Part shown: piece after piece, positions 11,354 to 22,205 of the stretch
Layout: the number at the start of each line of letters is the position of its first letter
Numbering within the stretch: position 1 is the first letter of the stretch
The notes under the pieces: generated by a model
Told to the model about the DNA's origin: nothing
What the model saw: only the letters and a program-made list of their open reading frames with translations
Database searches by the model: none
Translations under genes and position numbers: made by a program
Source of the DNA: Arabidopsis thaliana
Taxonomy: Eukaryota > Streptophyta > Magnoliopsida > Brassicales > Brassicaceae
Direction of reading: 5' to 3'
NCBI RefSeq assembly: GCF_000001735.4
Contig: NC_003070.9
Span: forward strand, 24,103,971-24,167,970
Length of the DNA: 64,000 bases

Positions 11354-12697
11354 TCATTCACGCTTTGTCTCGCTGACAAGATTCTCCAAAGTGTCAACAA
11401 ATTTATCGGTGTAACCGGTTAATAATCCATCACTAACCAAAACCTCCTTCAATTTGGAATGGTTCCTTCTCACCAGATTCCCGATCTCACTAGCTTGGTC
11501 CATCACAGATGTGATAGCAACACTCAAGCTCTCCTTCGAGAACCATCCTGTTTCTTCTCTTTGCACTTCAACCGAAACCTTGAGTTCTTCGGTCATCAAT
11601 CTTGTGTTGAGAACTTGATCAGCCAAAAATGGAAGCAAAACTATTTGGCAATCACTCATTATAGATTCCCACATTGACCCGAATCCGCAATGACTCAAGA
11701 AGCAGCCTACTGATGGATGAGCCAATAATAACGGTTGTTGCACCCATTCTCCCAAAACCACTCCACGATCTTTCACCCTCTCCTCGAACCCTTCTGGTAA
11801 CGCATCTTGAATCGTCTTTGCGCCTTTTGGTGGTGTTACAGCTACAAAAAACGGTAAACCTGTAAGCTCTATTCCTAAACAAAGTTCTTGGAACTGGTCC
11901 TTCTCTAGAGTGACTTGACTTCCCAATGCACAGAACACTACAGAGCCTTGTTCAAACCCGTTCAGCCAATGACTCCATCGATCTTCCAGTGGTTTACCTT
12001 TGTTTGGCTCAGGAAGCATTGGACCCGTCAAGAAAACCTTTTTATGGTATTGACGCTCAAGATACTCGCAGAATTTACCCTCGATTTCTTTGCATGTCCT
12101 TATCGAAATGAAATCACAATTCATAAGACCTGTGATGAGCCGATGAGAAAACCTCTTGTAGTAGACGGAGAAGGACAACAAGGCGTGAGCATCGTGTTTG
12201 CGGTACAACAACTTTGAGGAAGGATAACCAGGTGGAGGAACTCCAAGTTCACCACCTGGGACAAAGTCATGAGCTATAGAAGTAGCTGATATGATGTTGT
12301 ACAACATACTCTTGACTCTATACTCTTTAGCCACTTCTGGAACCCATGAAGCAATATCGAACAAGATCAGGTCCGGACTCAAGGCACTAACCGCTGCTTC
12401 AACTTGATCGCGTGTGAGATCTATAGCTGGGGGCAAGAACTTCCACAATGGCATAGGGATATCCGAGAAAGTCTCGGCTCCAGCGGGGAGACCATCAACA
12501 TGAGGAATAGTAAGAGAGTGAAAGACGATGCTGTCTGGAAACAGATTGAGATGTTCAAGCTGCTTCTGAGCTTTCTTGGGGATCAAGAAAGTGATTCTGT
12601 GACCTCTCTCAGCTAACTTGTTGGCTAAATGCAAGTATGGAGTCATATGACCAAAAGCGAACCATGGGAACATAAAGGCGTGAAACGTTTGGCCCAT
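11354..12697 (-). CDS. UGT79B10: UDP-glycosyltransferase UGT79B10, At1g64910-like
   Basis: This is a family 1 UDP-sugar-dependent glycosyltransferase, cytosolic, 447 residues, intronless. The catalytic dyad is visible as His17 in FAFGH and Asp114 in [13 protein letters not shown]. The C-terminal PSPG box spans Trp318 to Gln361, exactly the canonical 44 residues, and contains [10 protein letters not shown]. It belongs to the UGT79B group, several of which add a second sugar to flavonoid or anthocyanin glycosides; the substrate here is not determined. It is a close tandem copy of UGT79B11. The start at MGQ is supported by identical placement in the paralogue. It is transcribed away from UGT79B11 and towards CYP89A2. 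Confidence 0.96.
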   Translation of the reverse strand: MGQTFHAFMFPWFAFGHMTPYLHLANKLAERGHRITFLIPKKAQKQLEHLNLFPDSIVFHSLTIPHVDGLPAGAETFSDIPMPLWKFLPPAIDLTRDQVEAAVSALSPDLILFDIASWVPEVAKEYRVKSMLYNIISATSIAHDFVPGGELGVPPPGYPSSKLLYRKHDAHALLSFSVYYKRFSHRLITGLMNCDFISIRTCKEIEGKFCEYLERQYHKKVFLTGPMLPEPNKGKPLEDRWSHWLNGFEQGSVVFCALGSQVTLEKDQFQELCLGIELTGLPFFVAVTPPKGAKTIQDALPEGFEERVKDRGVVLGEWVQQPLLLAHPSVGCFLSHCGFGSMWESIMSDCQIVLLPFLADQVLNTRLMTEELKVSVEVQREETGWFSKESLSVAITSVMDQASEIGNLVRRNHSKLKEVLVSDGLLTGYTDKFVDTLENLVSETKRE

Positions 12698-12745
12698 TTT
12701 TCGTTCCCAATATTCGAAAGAAGATCAAACAAAAAATTAAAGTGC

Positions 12746-13000
12746 CAAAAGAAGAAATTTATGTTCTATTTCTAAATTCGAATCATGAGCATTTTTGCTT
12801 AGAAGTAATTTTACTTTGCTCTTCCCCTCCCATATGGGCATCTCTATATTTAGCTTCTGAAACTGTCTGAAACGTACTTGAGATTAATTACTAATAGTGG
12901 ATTAGTATTTTAAGTTAATTATTAGCTGTTTTGATATGTGGTTTACGTTAATTATTCGTGGAGATTTGGAAAGTACTGTGTTGCATGTGTCATGTTTGTT
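12746..13000 (-). promoter_or_regulatory. UGT promoter/leader block, copy 1 (UGT79B10)
   Basis: Shared words, in order from the gene outwards, are AAAGAAGAAATTT (leader), TTAATTACTA-TAG-GGATTAGTATTTTAAGT and GCATGTGTCATG. The same series recurs in copies 2 and 3, so it was duplicated with the UGT genes. Confidence 0.5.
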
Positions 13001-13124
13001 TGATTTACACATTAATGTAATGTTATTTCTTGACTTGACAAAATACATTATATTAAGCATCTTTGTTTTTCTTAAGCATGAAGAAAAAATTTAAGCATCT
13101 TAAGCAATAAGTGCACAACAATAA

Positions 13125-13340
13125 GAAGAAATTTTTGTTGTGTTTAAAATTCTAAGCATCTATGATTTTCTTCTTTTTTGTACTAGAAATTTTTAAGCAT
13201 ATGTTTAGCTTGTGAAAGTGTGTGCAGTTAGGTAAATTACTAGTGAGTTATTAGTATTTTAAGTGACTTATAAGTGGTTGATTGATTGGTGATGGTTCAA
13301 GTCAATATATTTTAAGTTAGTAATTGCATGTGCCATGTGA
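13125..13340 (-). repeat. Orphan UGT promoter/leader block, copy 2, without a coding sequence
   Basis: AAGAAGAAATTTTTGTTGTG at about 13123-13142, GTGAAAGTGTGTGCAG at 13212-13227, TTAGTATTTTAAGTGA at 13251-13266 and GTTGATTGATTGGTGA then GCATGTGCCATG match, in the same order, the block upstream of UGT79B11 (14888-15150). No UGT coding sequence follows on its gene-proximal side, so it appears to be a relic of duplication or deletion. Confidence 0.55.
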
Positions 13341-13469
13341 CTTGAGCAAAGTTGTTTTTTGTACTTATAAGAAAAATTGTCTGAGTTACAATAATACAAT
13401 ATATATCATTGACTATATGACTTATTAGAAACAGCTGCAACGTACTTCTTTCGTAGTAAAGGATTTCAT

Positions 13470-14828
13470 TCAAGATATGTATCCTTGTTCGTTGACTAGA
13501 TTCTCCAAAGTGTCAACAAATTTATCGGTGTAACCGGTTAATAATCCAGGACTAGCCAAAGTCTCCTTCAATTTAGAATGGTTCCTCCTCACTTGGTTCC
13601 CTATCTCGCTGTCTTGGTCCATCAAAGACATGATTGCACCACTCAAGTTTTCTTTTGAGAACCATCCTGTTTCTTCTCTCTGTACCTCAACGGAGACCTC
13701 GAGTTCCTCCGTCATTACTCTCGTGGTGAGAACTTGATCATTCAAAACTGGAATAAAGACTATTTGACAATCACTCATTAAAGATTCCCACATTGACCCG
13801 AATCCGCAATGGCTCACAAAGCAACCTACTGATGGATGAGCCAATATCAATGGTTGCCAGGATGGTTGCTGCACCCATTCTCCCCAAACTATTCCACGAC
13901 CCTTCACCCTTTCCTCGAACCCTTCTGGTAACGCTTCATGAATTGTGTTTGCGCCTTTTGGTGGCTTAACCGCGACAAGAAATGGTAAACCCGTAAGCTC
14001 TATTCCTAAACAGAGTTCTTGGAATTGGTTTTTCTCTAGAATGGTTTGACTTCCCAATGCACAGAACACTACAGAGCCTTGTCCAAACCCACTCAGCCAA
14101 TGACTCCATTGATCTTCAAGTGGTTTACTCTTGTCAGGCTCGGGAAGCATTGGACCGGTTAAAAGAACCTTCTTCTTGTATTGACTCTCAATATAGTCAC
14201 AAAATTTACCTTCGATTTCTTCACATGTCCGAATCGAAATGAAATCGCAATTCATAAGACCTGTGGTGAACCGGTGATAAAACCTCTTGTAGAAGCCGGA
14301 GAAGGTTAACAAGGCGTGAGCATCGTGTTCGCGGTACAACGCCTTTGATGAAGGATAACCAGGTGGAGCAACTCCAAGTTCACCACCTGGGACAAGGTCG
14401 TGAGCTATAGAGGTAGCTGACATCACGTTATACAACATACTCTTGACTTTAAGCGCTTTAGCCATTTCCGGAACCCAGTGAGCTAAATCGAACAAGATTA
14501 GGTCCGGTCTCAAGGCACCAATCGCGGCTTCGATCTGATCGCGTGTAAGATCCATGGCTATAGACAAGAACTTCACCAACGAGATGGGGATATCCGAGGC
14601 TGTCTCGGCACCAGCAGGGAGGCCATCAACATGAGGAATAACAAGAGGATGAAAGACGATACCGTGTGGAAATAGATTCTGATGTTCCAATTGTTTCTGA
14701 GCTTTCTTAGGTAGCAAGAAAGTAACCCTATGACCTTTCTCGGCTAACTTGTTGCCTAGATGCAAGTACGGAGTCATATGACCAAAAGCAAACCAGGGGA
14801 ACATAAAAGCGTGAATCTTTTGGCCCAT
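13470..14828 (-). CDS. UGT79B11: UDP-glycosyltransferase UGT79B11, At1g64920-like
   Basis: This is a family 1 glycosyltransferase of 452 residues, intronless, and a tandem copy of UGT79B10 with the same catalytic His17 and Asp114. It differs by a four-residue insertion, SWQP (residues 323-326), inside the PSPG donor-sugar box, which therefore runs from Trp318 to Gln365 (48 rather than 44 residues). The insertion is a 12-bp tandem duplication in the DNA at 13851-13874 and moves the conserved His from box position 10 to 14. The start is the conserved MGQ at 14828. The upstream open frame has no ATG and is not counted. The frame is intact, so this is a real gene, but donor binding may be altered. 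It is divergent from CYP89A7. Confidence 0.95.
   Translation of the reverse strand: MGQKIHAFMFPWFAFGHMTPYLHLGNKLAEKGHRVTFLLPKKAQKQLEHQNLFPHGIVFHPLVIPHVDGLPAGAETASDIPISLVKFLSIAMDLTRDQIEAAIGALRPDLILFDLAHWVPEMAKALKVKSMLYNVMSATSIAHDLVPGGELGVAPPGYPSSKALYREHDAHALLTFSGFYKRFYHRFTTGLMNCDFISIRTCEEIEGKFCDYIESQYKKKVLLTGPMLPEPDKSKPLEDQWSHWLSGFGQGSVVFCALGSQTILEKNQFQELCLGIELTGLPFLVAVKPPKGANTIHEALPEGFEERVKGRGIVWGEWVQQPSWQPLILAHPSVGCFVSHCGFGSMWESLMSDCQIVFIPVLNDQVLTTRVMTEELEVSVEVQREETGWFSKENLSGAIMSLMDQDSEIGNQVRRNHSKLKETLASPGLLTGYTDKFVDTLENLVNEQGYIS
13851..13874 (-). repeat. 12-bp tandem duplication in the UGT79B11 PSPG box
   Basis: The plus-strand unit TGGTTGCCAGGA (13851-13862) is followed directly by TGGTTGCTGCAC (13863-13874). 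It encodes the extra SWQP and is absent at the matching place in UGT79B10 (about 11732-11745). Confidence 0.85.
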
Positions 14829-14887
14829 TTTTTTCTTTAGTTTCCGAAAAAAGCAGAATACAAAAAAGATAAAAGTAGTCAAAGAGA

Positions 14888-15150
14888 GCCAAAAGAAGAA
14901 ATTGTTGTTGTGTTTCAGATTATAATCATCTTTTAGATGCGTAGAGACTGAGATGCTCTTCCAAGCCCAAAGTCTCAAGGATATCCATATATGTATAAAA
15001 CTATAAAGAGATATAAATTGGAAAATGTGCTTATGAAAGTGTGTGATGTAGTTTTAGGTTAATTTTATTATAGAGGGGTTAGTATTTTGAGTTAATTAGT
15101 AGGGGTTGATTGGTTAGTGAACATGCAAGTAGTGGATTTGCATGTGCCCT
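14888..15150 (-). promoter_or_regulatory. UGT promoter/leader block, copy 3 (UGT79B11)
   Basis: AAAAGAAGAAATTGTTGTTGT at about 14890-14910, GAAAGTGTGTGATG near 15036, TTAGTATTTTGAGTTAATTAG at 15079-15099, GTTGATTGGTTAGTGA and GCATGTGCCCTCTGCC follow the order seen in copies 1 and 2. Confidence 0.5.
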
Positions 15151-16033
15151 CTGCCAAGAATTATCTTTTCTTGTCCTTATTAGAAAAGTTTTTAAAATTA
15201 TACATTGCTCGAGTAATTGTTCGGTACACTTAACTGAAAAAATATATATGCGAAATCGATACACAAAAATCAAATATATTCTAAGGATTTTGTGAGGCTC
15301 GTTGTTAGCTAAAGCGGAAAGGGTGTTTATTTTGTTTTCAGAGTTGTAAACAAAAATGCAAATAAATTAAACGATTTGACTTTCAAGATTTAAAAATATT
15401 GGGCATATGATATTTCAGAGATCAATGAATAATGGAAACATGAGACAAATAATTCAACAATGAAGCCTCGTTTTTGAATATGAACACAAGTCTAGACTAA
15501 TTAATACTCTCTAAAGATATTAATCACTAAATTTGACTGCACGACAACTAAACTCTCGTTTGTAATTTCTTAGTCAAATTTGCATTAGAAACAAGTTCAC
15601 TAAGTTCACAATGCATTCTAAAATCAATTTTCGTTAGCTAGAAATACATTGCTCAATTCACATTAATTCAGACATTCTATCGAACACTTTTGATGCATAG
15701 AAAAACTTAGACTAGAAAATAGGGAGATCAATCATATTCTAGCATTAAAACATGTGAATCAAAGAACATGTAATCTTTTGGCGGGAAAGATTTGAAGTAA
15801 ATTTTTTTTACGGAAAAATATTGTCGAAAATTTTTAGTGATGAATTTATGTATTTTTAAAACTTTCTTAATTATTAATTTTAATAATTAAAAATAAATAA
15901 TTGTTTGATTTTTTTAATGCTATTTTTATACAAAAAAATTGAAATGGTGTTGTTTGTGAAAATTTCTTTATTTAATAATACACGGCGACTTTATTAATTT
16001 TCAGAGGTTAATTGTAAGTATATAATATTGCTT

Positions 16034-16190
16034 CTGTTTATAAGTCCACTTGCATAAATCATTTGTAATTCGAAGGATCTTTTTCTTAGCAAATAATTTT
16101 TTTTCGTGTAAGCACATCTAATATTTCTTGTGTTTATAAATTCTTGCATAAATCGTTTTACTTTTTTAATTAGAAGGATCTCTCATTTGA
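16034..16190. repeat. Imperfect tandem duplication, period about 95 bp
   Basis: GTTTATAAGTCCACTTGCAT with AAATCATTTG and GAAGGATCT (from 16037) recurs as GTTTATAAATTCTTGCATAA with ATCGTTTTA and GAAGGATCT (from 16131). Only two diverged copies are present, in non-coding DNA. Confidence 0.55.
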
Positions 16191-16912
16191 TGTCTTCACG
16201 ATACGCCAACCAGACCTTGTTAACAATTATTTTTATAAATCCAGATCGAGTTTCCACGTTATGTTAGAAAAATATTGGGTTCATCTTTAGGTGAAGGCTT
16301 ATATTCATCCATTTTTCTTTTAGCCAATCAAAATCTACCATCAAATAAAAAAAATATTAAACTTATTTAATTATAAAATATATTTTGTCACCAAAACAAA
16401 AAATTAAAAATTAAAAAAAATTGGTCATACCCGATTAATTTTTAAAACGTTGTTAAGTACTTATTTTTTTTACCAATTTTAAGAATTTGAATAGTACTGA
16501 GTTTTAGGTTTTTTTACAACGAGCAAGATAGTTTTTGTGTCCTTATTTACTTTGTTTGAATTATGCCAGTTTGATCACAATCCCTAATCGATTTATCTTG
16601 GCAACACTAATATTGTTGAATCGATAGACCTATTTTAGATGGGCATTATATCATTACCGAAGAAAGTTTTCGGTAAAGTGTTTTGTAAACATATCAAACA
16701 CACATAATAGTATAATACTTGTATAAAATTCTACTAACAAAAGACAGTTTAGTTGTTAGGAATTTCATTGCATATATACTTATGACATACGAAAGTAGGA
16801 TACATTTACAATTGTGTTTAGAGATTGACAAAAAAAAAATCCTAAAATAACTTATGCTTGAATAACACGCTCCAATAAGAAATTGTTACACGAATTGAGC
16901 ACACACGGGTAG

Positions 16913-16920
16913 TATAAAAA
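16913..16920 (+). promoter_or_regulatory. TATA box of CYP89A7
   Basis: TATAAAAA lies 36-43 bp before the ATG at 16956, which implies a very short 5' UTR. Confidence 0.55.
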
Positions 16921-16955
16921 GGAGGAAGAAGCAAAGAAAAAACAGTAAAGAGAAA

Positions 16956-18491
16956 ATGGAGATATGGTTACTTATCTTGGGCTCTCTCTCCCTCTCTCTC
17001 CTTCTCAATCTCCTCTTCTTTCGCCTCCGTGACTCCTCCTCTCTTCCGTTACCACCTGCCCCTAACTTCTTCCCTTTCCTTGGAACCCTTCAATGGCTCC
17101 GGCAAGGTTTAGGTGGTTTCAACAACTATGTCCGCTCCGTCCATCACCGTCTCGGTCCTATCATCACCCTCCGCATCACTTCCCGCCCTGCCATCTTTGT
17201 CGCCGATGGTTCCCTTGCTCACCAGGCTCTGGTCTTAAACGGGGCCGTTTTCGCCGATCGTCCACCGGCGGCTCCGATCAGTAAGATTCTTTCGAATAAC
17301 CAACATACCATCACCTCTTGTTTATATGGAGTTACGTGGCGGCTTCTTCGCCGGAATATCACTGAGATTCTTCACCCCTCGCGTATGAAATCTTATTCTC
17401 ACGTGCGGCATTGGGTTCTTGAGATCCTCTTTGATCGACTTCGTAAGAGCGGAGGTGAAGAACCGATCGTCGTTTTTGATCATCTTCACTATGCGATGTT
17501 TGCAGTTCTTGTTCTCATGTGTTTTGGAGATAAGCTTGATGAGAAGCAAATCAAACAGGTGGAATATGTTCAGAGACAAATGCTTCTTGGCTTTGCCAGA
17601 TATAGCATCCTTAACCTTTGCCCTAAGTTCACTAAATTGATTTTGCGAAAGAGATGGGAAGAGTTCTTCCAGATGAGGAGAGAGCAGCAGGATGTCTTGC
17701 TTCGGCTGATTTATGCTCGGAGAAAGATCGTTGAAGAGAGGAAGAAGAGATCATCAGAGGAAGAAGAAGAGAACAAAGAGTATGTGCAATCATATGTTGA
17801 TACTCTGCTCGATGTGGAGCTTCCAGATGAGAAGAGGAAGCTGAACGAAGATGAGATTGTGAGTTTGTGCTCTGAGTTTCTAATTGCTGGGAGTGATACA
17901 ACGGCCACTGTGCTGCAATGGATCATGGCGAACCTCGTGAAGAATCAAGAAATCCAGGAGAGATTATACGAGGAGATCACAAACGTAGTCGGGGAAGAAG
18001 CAAAGGTAGTGGAGGAAAAAGACACGCAGAAGATGCCATATCTAAAGGCAGTAGTGATGGAGGCTCTCCGACGACACCCTCCGGGAAACACTGTGCTCCC
18101 GCACAGTGTCACGGAGGACACTGTCTTGGGAGGGTACAAAGTACCGAAGAAGGGGACGATTAACTTCTTAGTGGCAGAGATAGGGAGGGATCCAAAGGTG
18201 TGGGAGGAACCAATGGCGTTTAAGCCAGAGAGGTTTATGGGAGAAGAAGAAGCGGTGGACATAACCGGAAGCAGAGGGATAAAGATGATGCCGTTCGGAG
18301 CGGGTAGAAGGATATGTCCCGGGATTGGGCTAGCGATGCTGCACCTCGAGTATTATGTGGCGAATATGGTGAGGGAATTCCAATGGAAAGAGGTCGAAGG
18401 TCATGAAGTTGACTTGACTGAGAAGGTCGAGTTTACCGTAATCATGAAACATCCGCTTAAGGCTATTGCTGTTCCTAGGAGAAGTCACTAG
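16956..18491 (+). CDS. CYP89A7: Cytochrome P450 CYP89A7, At1g64930-like
   Basis: This is a microsomal P450 of 511 residues in a single exon. It has an N-terminal anchor ([18 protein letters not shown]), the proline hinge [10 protein letters not shown], helix-C WRLLRR, helix-[11 protein letters not shown], the ExxR motif in [12 protein letters not shown] and the haem loop [10 protein letters not shown] with Cys about 454. It is the most altered of the three 3' copies in substrate-contact regions. After ExxR it reads GNTVLPHS where the others read GHFVLPHS or GHFLLPHS (SRS5). It has Ser in place of Thr before the conserved DTT of helix I and lacks the Ser seen in [11 protein letters not shown] of the others. 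All catalytic motifs are intact. Substrate unknown. Its promoter lacks the GATGATGTCA block found in the other three genes. Confidence 0.96.
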   Translation: MEIWLLILGSLSLSLLLNLLFFRLRDSSSLPLPPAPNFFPFLGTLQWLRQGLGGFNNYVRSVHHRLGPIITLRITSRPAIFVADGSLAHQALVLNGAVFADRPPAAPISKILSNNQHTITSCLYGVTWRLLRRNITEILHPSRMKSYSHVRHWVLEILFDRLRKSGGEEPIVVFDHLHYAMFAVLVLMCFGDKLDEKQIKQVEYVQRQMLLGFARYSILNLCPKFTKLILRKRWEEFFQMRREQQDVLLRLIYARRKIVEERKKRSSEEEEENKEYVQSYVDTLLDVELPDEKRKLNEDEIVSLCSEFLIAGSDTTATVLQWIMANLVKNQEIQERLYEEITNVVGEEAKVVEEKDTQKMPYLKAVVMEALRRHPPGNTVLPHSVTEDTVLGGYKVPKKGTINFLVAEIGRDPKVWEEPMAFKPERFMGEEEAVDITGSRGIKMMPFGAGRRICPGIGLAMLHLEYYVANMVREFQWKEVEGHEVDLTEKVEFTVIMKHPLKAIAVPRRSH

Positions 18492-19147
18492 TTACTTCTT
18501 TTCTTCGGTTTAATATTCAAAATGCGTGCACTTGGTTTGGTGGAGACGTGGTGTCAACTACGGAACTAGCTAATTTTTAGTTATGTACATTCTTTTTTTT
18601 TTGTGCGAAAGTTATGTGCATTCTATACGTTGGAATAAATGATAAAGAAATTGTTGACCGTATGTATTCAAGTGTATGTTGGCCATAGCCACGTTAAGAT
18701 ACAAAAGCGTTTTGGGAATCTAGTTCAGATTTGTTTACTTAATGGTGATTTTTCCTAGAGAATAGTTTCGAGTGGTCTGCTACAGGCTTTCTTCCCTAGT
18801 TTCTCGCTTGCTAGTATTCTTCAATTTTTTTATTTAAAAATTGTTTATTTAGCCTAGTTTTCAAGAATTATTCTCTATGAAGTTGCATTTGTAAACATAT
18901 GAAAGTGAGTTTTTAGTTAATGCTCGGGTAAAAAAAATCCAGTAATTTTTTAGAGAAAAGTACTTATCCCCTAAGTTATTGACATCTTAGAAGATTTTTG
19001 AAAACTTCTCAATCTTAAAGTTTTCACAAAAACAATACTTCAGTTTTGGGTCAAAATCTTCGTATGTCTTTCAAAGAAATATCTTGAACTCATATAGAAA
19101 ATATAGAAATGATAATAAAGAAAAGAATCATAAATCTTAATAACATA

Positions 19148-19195
19148 CGTAATTGATGATGTCATAAAAATTCCATGATAGCTGTTGTTTGTACT
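19148..19195 (+). promoter_or_regulatory. Conserved CYP89A promoter block (CYP89A6 copy)
   Basis: GATGATGTCA at 19155-19164 and TGATAGCTGTTGTTT at 19176-19190 match the blocks upstream of CYP89A2 and CYP89A5. The block is about 660 bp from the ATG. Confidence 0.55.
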
Positions 19196-19754
19196 CTAGT
19201 AATGTAAGCTTAAAGAGAAGGTAAAAGATCTTTAACACACGTAGATGCAACAAACATCCCACATATTTTTTCAACTTAATTTTCCCCAAATTTCAAAAAT
19301 AAATTTTTACTCCAAAAAAACTAAAAAATAGATATTTGTAGATGTGCGGATTATATTATATATATATATATCATATAATTATAGTGATATCCAGATTCAA
19401 ATGGAGATTTGGAACTGTAAAAAGCAAAAAAATAATAATGTATTAGAAACAAAATAAAATATTATGGTAAATTAAATATTATTATAATCTCTTAAAATGA
19501 AATCTGATATACTATGAAAATAATATATACCGTATAGAAATTCCAAAATTTTATTATCCAGATCCAATGACAGGTTTTCGGATATCCAAATTTTTGGTAA
19601 GAAATCAGAATAGATTTTGGATTGAATCCTACTTCTAGATAATAATAATAATACTGCCTAATTATAAAATTAATTTATGGTTGAATAACAGTCTCTGATA
19701 ATAAATTGTTACACGTAGGTTGACTTGCAAAATAATTAAGCCACACCCGCGTAT

Positions 19755-19762
19755 TATATAAA
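19755..19762 (+). promoter_or_regulatory. TATA box of CYP89A6
   Basis: TATATAAA about 60 bp before the ATG. The following AACACGAA...AGAAGGAAGAAGACG leader is shared with CYP89A5. Confidence 0.6.
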
Positions 19763-19818
19763 CACGAATAAGAAGGAAGAAGACGTAAAGAACAAACCAG
19801 TGAAGGAAACTAAAAAAA

Positions 19819-21354
19819 ATGGAGATATGGTTACTTATCTTGGGCTCGCTCTTCCTCTCTCTCCTTGTCAATCACCTCCTCTTTCGCCGCCGTGACTCCT
19901 TCTCCTCTCTTCCATTACCACCTGACCCTAACTTTTTCCCTTTCATTGGAACCCTCAAATGGCTCCGGAAAGGTTTAGGTGGTCTCGACAACTACCTCCG
20001 CTCCGTCCACCACCATCTCGGTCCCATCATCACCCTCCGTATCACTTCCCGCCCCGCCATCTTCGTCACCGATCGTTCTCTTGCTCACCAGGCTCTCGTT
20101 TTGAACGGTGCCGTTTTCGCCGATCGTCCACCGGCGGAATCGATCAGTAAGATTATTTCGAGTAACCAACATAACATCAGCTCTTGTTTATATGGAGCTA
20201 CGTGGCGTCTTCTTCGCCGGAATCTCACTTCTGAGATTCTTCACCCCTCGCGCCTGAGATCTTACTCTCATGCGCGGCGTTGGGTTCTTGAGATTCTTTT
20301 TGGTCGATTTGGTAAAAACAGAGGTGAAGAACCGATTGTTGTTGTTGATCATCTTCACTATGCGATGTTTGCGCTTCTTGTTCTCATGTGTTTTGGAGAT
20401 AAGCTTGACGAGAAGCAAATAAAACAAGTGGAATATGTTCAGAGACGACAGCTTCTTGGATTTTCCAGATTTAACATCCTTACCCTTTGGCCTAAGTTCA
20501 CTAAATTGATTTATCGAAAGAGATGGGAAGAGTTCTTCCAGATGCAGAGCGAACAGCAGGATGTTTTGCTTCCGCTGATTCGTGCTCGGAGGAAGATCGT
20601 TGATGAGAGGAAGAAGAGATCATCAGAGGAAGAAAAAGACAACAAAGAGTATGTACAATCATATGTTGATACTCTGCTCGATGTGGAGCTTCCAGATGAG
20701 AAGAGGAAGCTAAACGAGGATGAGATTGTGAGTTTGTGTTCGGAGTTTCTTAATGCCGGGACTGATACAACTGCCACCGCGTTGCAATGGATCATGGCGA
20801 ACCTTGTGAAAAACCCGGAGATTCAGAGGAGGTTATATGAGGAGATCAAAAGCATAGTTGGGGAAGAAGCAAAGGAAGTAGAGGAACAAGACGCGCAAAA
20901 GATGCCGTATCTAAAGGCAGTGGTGATGGAGGGTCTCCGAAGACATCCTCCGGGACATTTTGTGCTCCCCCACAGTGTCACTGAGGACACTGTGTTAGGA
21001 GGATACAAAGTGCCGAAGAAGGGGACAATTAATTTCATGGTGGCAGAGATAGGGAGGGATCCAAAAGTGTGGGAGGAACCAATGGCGTTTAAGCCAGAGA
21101 GGTTTATGGAAGAAGCGGTGGACATAACCGGAAGCAGAGGGATAAAGATGATGCCGTTTGGAGCGGGAAGAAGGATATGTCCCGGGATTGGGCTAGCGAT
21201 GCTGCATCTTGAGTACTATGTGGCGAATATGGTGAGGGAGTTTGAGTGGCAGGAGGTCCAAGGTCATGAAGTGGACTTGACGGAGAAGCTCGAGTTTACC
21301 GTAGTCATGAAGCATCCGCTTAAGGCCCTTGCTGTTCCTAGGAGAAGTCACTAG
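19819..21354 (+). CDS. CYP89A6: Cytochrome P450 CYP89A6, At1g64940-like
   Basis: This is a microsomal P450 of 511 residues in a single exon. It has the anchor at residues 1-21, helix-C WRLLRR, helix-[11 protein letters not shown], ExxR in [12 protein letters not shown] and the haem loop [10 protein letters not shown] (Cys near 452-454). The 3' third of the gene (about 20940-21354) is nearly identical in DNA to CYP89A5 (about 24737-25149), with only around nine differences by eye. The 5' end is distinct ([14 protein letters not shown] instead of [13 protein letters not shown]). The PERF region reads ERFMEEAVD, two residues shorter than CYP89A2 and CYP89A7 ([11 protein letters not shown]). Intact; substrate unknown. 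A transposon-like insertion lies directly in its 3' region. Confidence 0.96.
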   Translation: MEIWLLILGSLFLSLLVNHLLFRRRDSFSSLPLPPDPNFFPFIGTLKWLRKGLGGLDNYLRSVHHHLGPIITLRITSRPAIFVTDRSLAHQALVLNGAVFADRPPAESISKIISSNQHNISSCLYGATWRLLRRNLTSEILHPSRLRSYSHARRWVLEILFGRFGKNRGEEPIVVVDHLHYAMFALLVLMCFGDKLDEKQIKQVEYVQRRQLLGFSRFNILTLWPKFTKLIYRKRWEEFFQMQSEQQDVLLPLIRARRKIVDERKKRSSEEEKDNKEYVQSYVDTLLDVELPDEKRKLNEDEIVSLCSEFLNAGTDTTATALQWIMANLVKNPEIQRRLYEEIKSIVGEEAKEVEEQDAQKMPYLKAVVMEGLRRHPPGHFVLPHSVTEDTVLGGYKVPKKGTINFMVAEIGRDPKVWEEPMAFKPERFMEEAVDITGSRGIKMMPFGAGRRICPGIGLAMLHLEYYVANMVREFEWQEVQGHEVDLTEKLEFTVVMKHPLKALAVPRRSH

Positions 21355-21477
21355 TCGTGGTATACTTCTTTTTTTTTTTTTTTTTTCCACAGTCGTCTAC
21401 TTCTTTTCTTCGGTTTAGTATTCACCAAAGATTAGGTTAAGCGCATTTTGTTTGGTGAAGTCAAACTATGGAACTAT

Positions 21478-21855
21478 GAGGGTGTATTCAATCTTATATT
21501 TGAAGTGATTTGATTTATTTTGAGTTTTATGTGATTTTGAAGAATTATGGTGAATTTAACGAAGTTGTTATGATTTATTGTAAAATCTTCTGAAATTCTA
21601 CCTAAAACCATAAGATTTATTTTTTTTATTTTTAACTAAGAAATCAACTAAAATTCACTTAAGTCTTTTAAAGTCATTAACAATCTAATTCTTAAAATGT
21701 TTTCAATAACAAGAGATTTTTAAATAGATTTTAAAACCACTAGTTCAATAACATTAGACTTTTGAGACTTTAAAAACTATGATTGAATAACATATGATTT
21801 GTTAATTTAACACAAATCACTTGAGATGTTTATGTCAAAAATCACTTGAAAGGTT
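21478..21855. mobile_element. MITE-like insertion in the CYP89A6 3' region
   Basis: Downstream of CYP89A6 and CYP89A5 the sequences match up to GGAACTAT and again from TTTTGTACCTTGGAATAAA. In CYP89A5 these are about 20 bp apart, but in CYP89A6 about 380 bp of AT-rich DNA lies between them. It begins GAGGGTGTATTCAATC and carries inverted copies of AAGTGATTTG near both ends. The right terminus is degraded. It has no coding capacity. It inserted after the two P450 genes separated, or was lost from the other copy. Confidence 0.6.
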
Positions 21856-22044
21856 TTGTACCTTGGAATAAAATCATAAATGATAGAAACAACAATCCTT
21901 TTATTTTATATTAAAAGGAATCTTTTTATGCTGAGTGTTTTAATAAAGGTATTTCTAGTGTTAAGTGATTGGATGGTCGGTATGTGTATTTTTGTTTTTA
22001 AATTTACTCGGTAAACACGTCTTTTTAAATTAAAGTTAGGTTGT

Positions 22045-22205
22045 TAATAGTAACCAAAACCGCACCCAAAACCGCATCAAAACAGTGCTGTAACAGTATC
22101 AAAATTTTTACATATACATACGTATCTATGTATTTTCGTTACTGTTTGAACCGCACCGCACTTCTCCTGTACCGCAAAACGCAGTCACCATTCCGAGCCT
22201 TAATA
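22045..22205. repeat. Possible degenerate hAT-like repeat remnant
   Basis: The segment is rich in AACCGCACC/CCGCACCGCAC words at 22058-22075 and 22151-22160 and ends CAGTCACCATTCCGAGCC. I associate this kind of sequence with dispersed Arabidopsis hAT-type non-autonomous elements, but the borders cannot be defined. Confidence 0.3.

Larger units (their letters stand above)
12698..13469. other. Spacer between the two UGT genes with a duplicated promoter block
   Basis: It contains the UGT79B10 promoter (copy 1, about 12746-13000) and a second, gene-less copy of the same UGT promoter/leader at about 13125-13340. Several TTAAGCATCT repeats lie near 13050-13200. There is no coding sequence. Confidence 0.6.
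14829..16955. other. Divergent intergenic region between UGT79B11 and CYP89A7
   Basis: It holds the UGT79B11 promoter (copy 3 of the UGT block, 14888-15150), a diverged internal duplication at 16034-16190 and the CYP89A7 promoter. The rest is very AT-rich, without genes. The CYP89A GATGATGTCA block was not found here. Confidence 0.55.
18492..19818. other. Intergenic upstream of CYP89A6
   Basis: It contains the CYP89A7 3' UTR and, from about 18950 to 19210, a region clearly homologous to 22957-23215 upstream of CYP89A5 (part of the tandem duplication unit). After that comes AT-rich DNA with a (TA)n run near 19360-19372. Confidence 0.6.

Noticed and set aside
14829-14978. Fifty-codon in-frame extension upstream of UGT79B11, including a hydrophobic stretch
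   Set aside because: It begins at a TTG, contains no ATG, and the paralogue starts at the same MGQ, so it is leader DNA read by chance.
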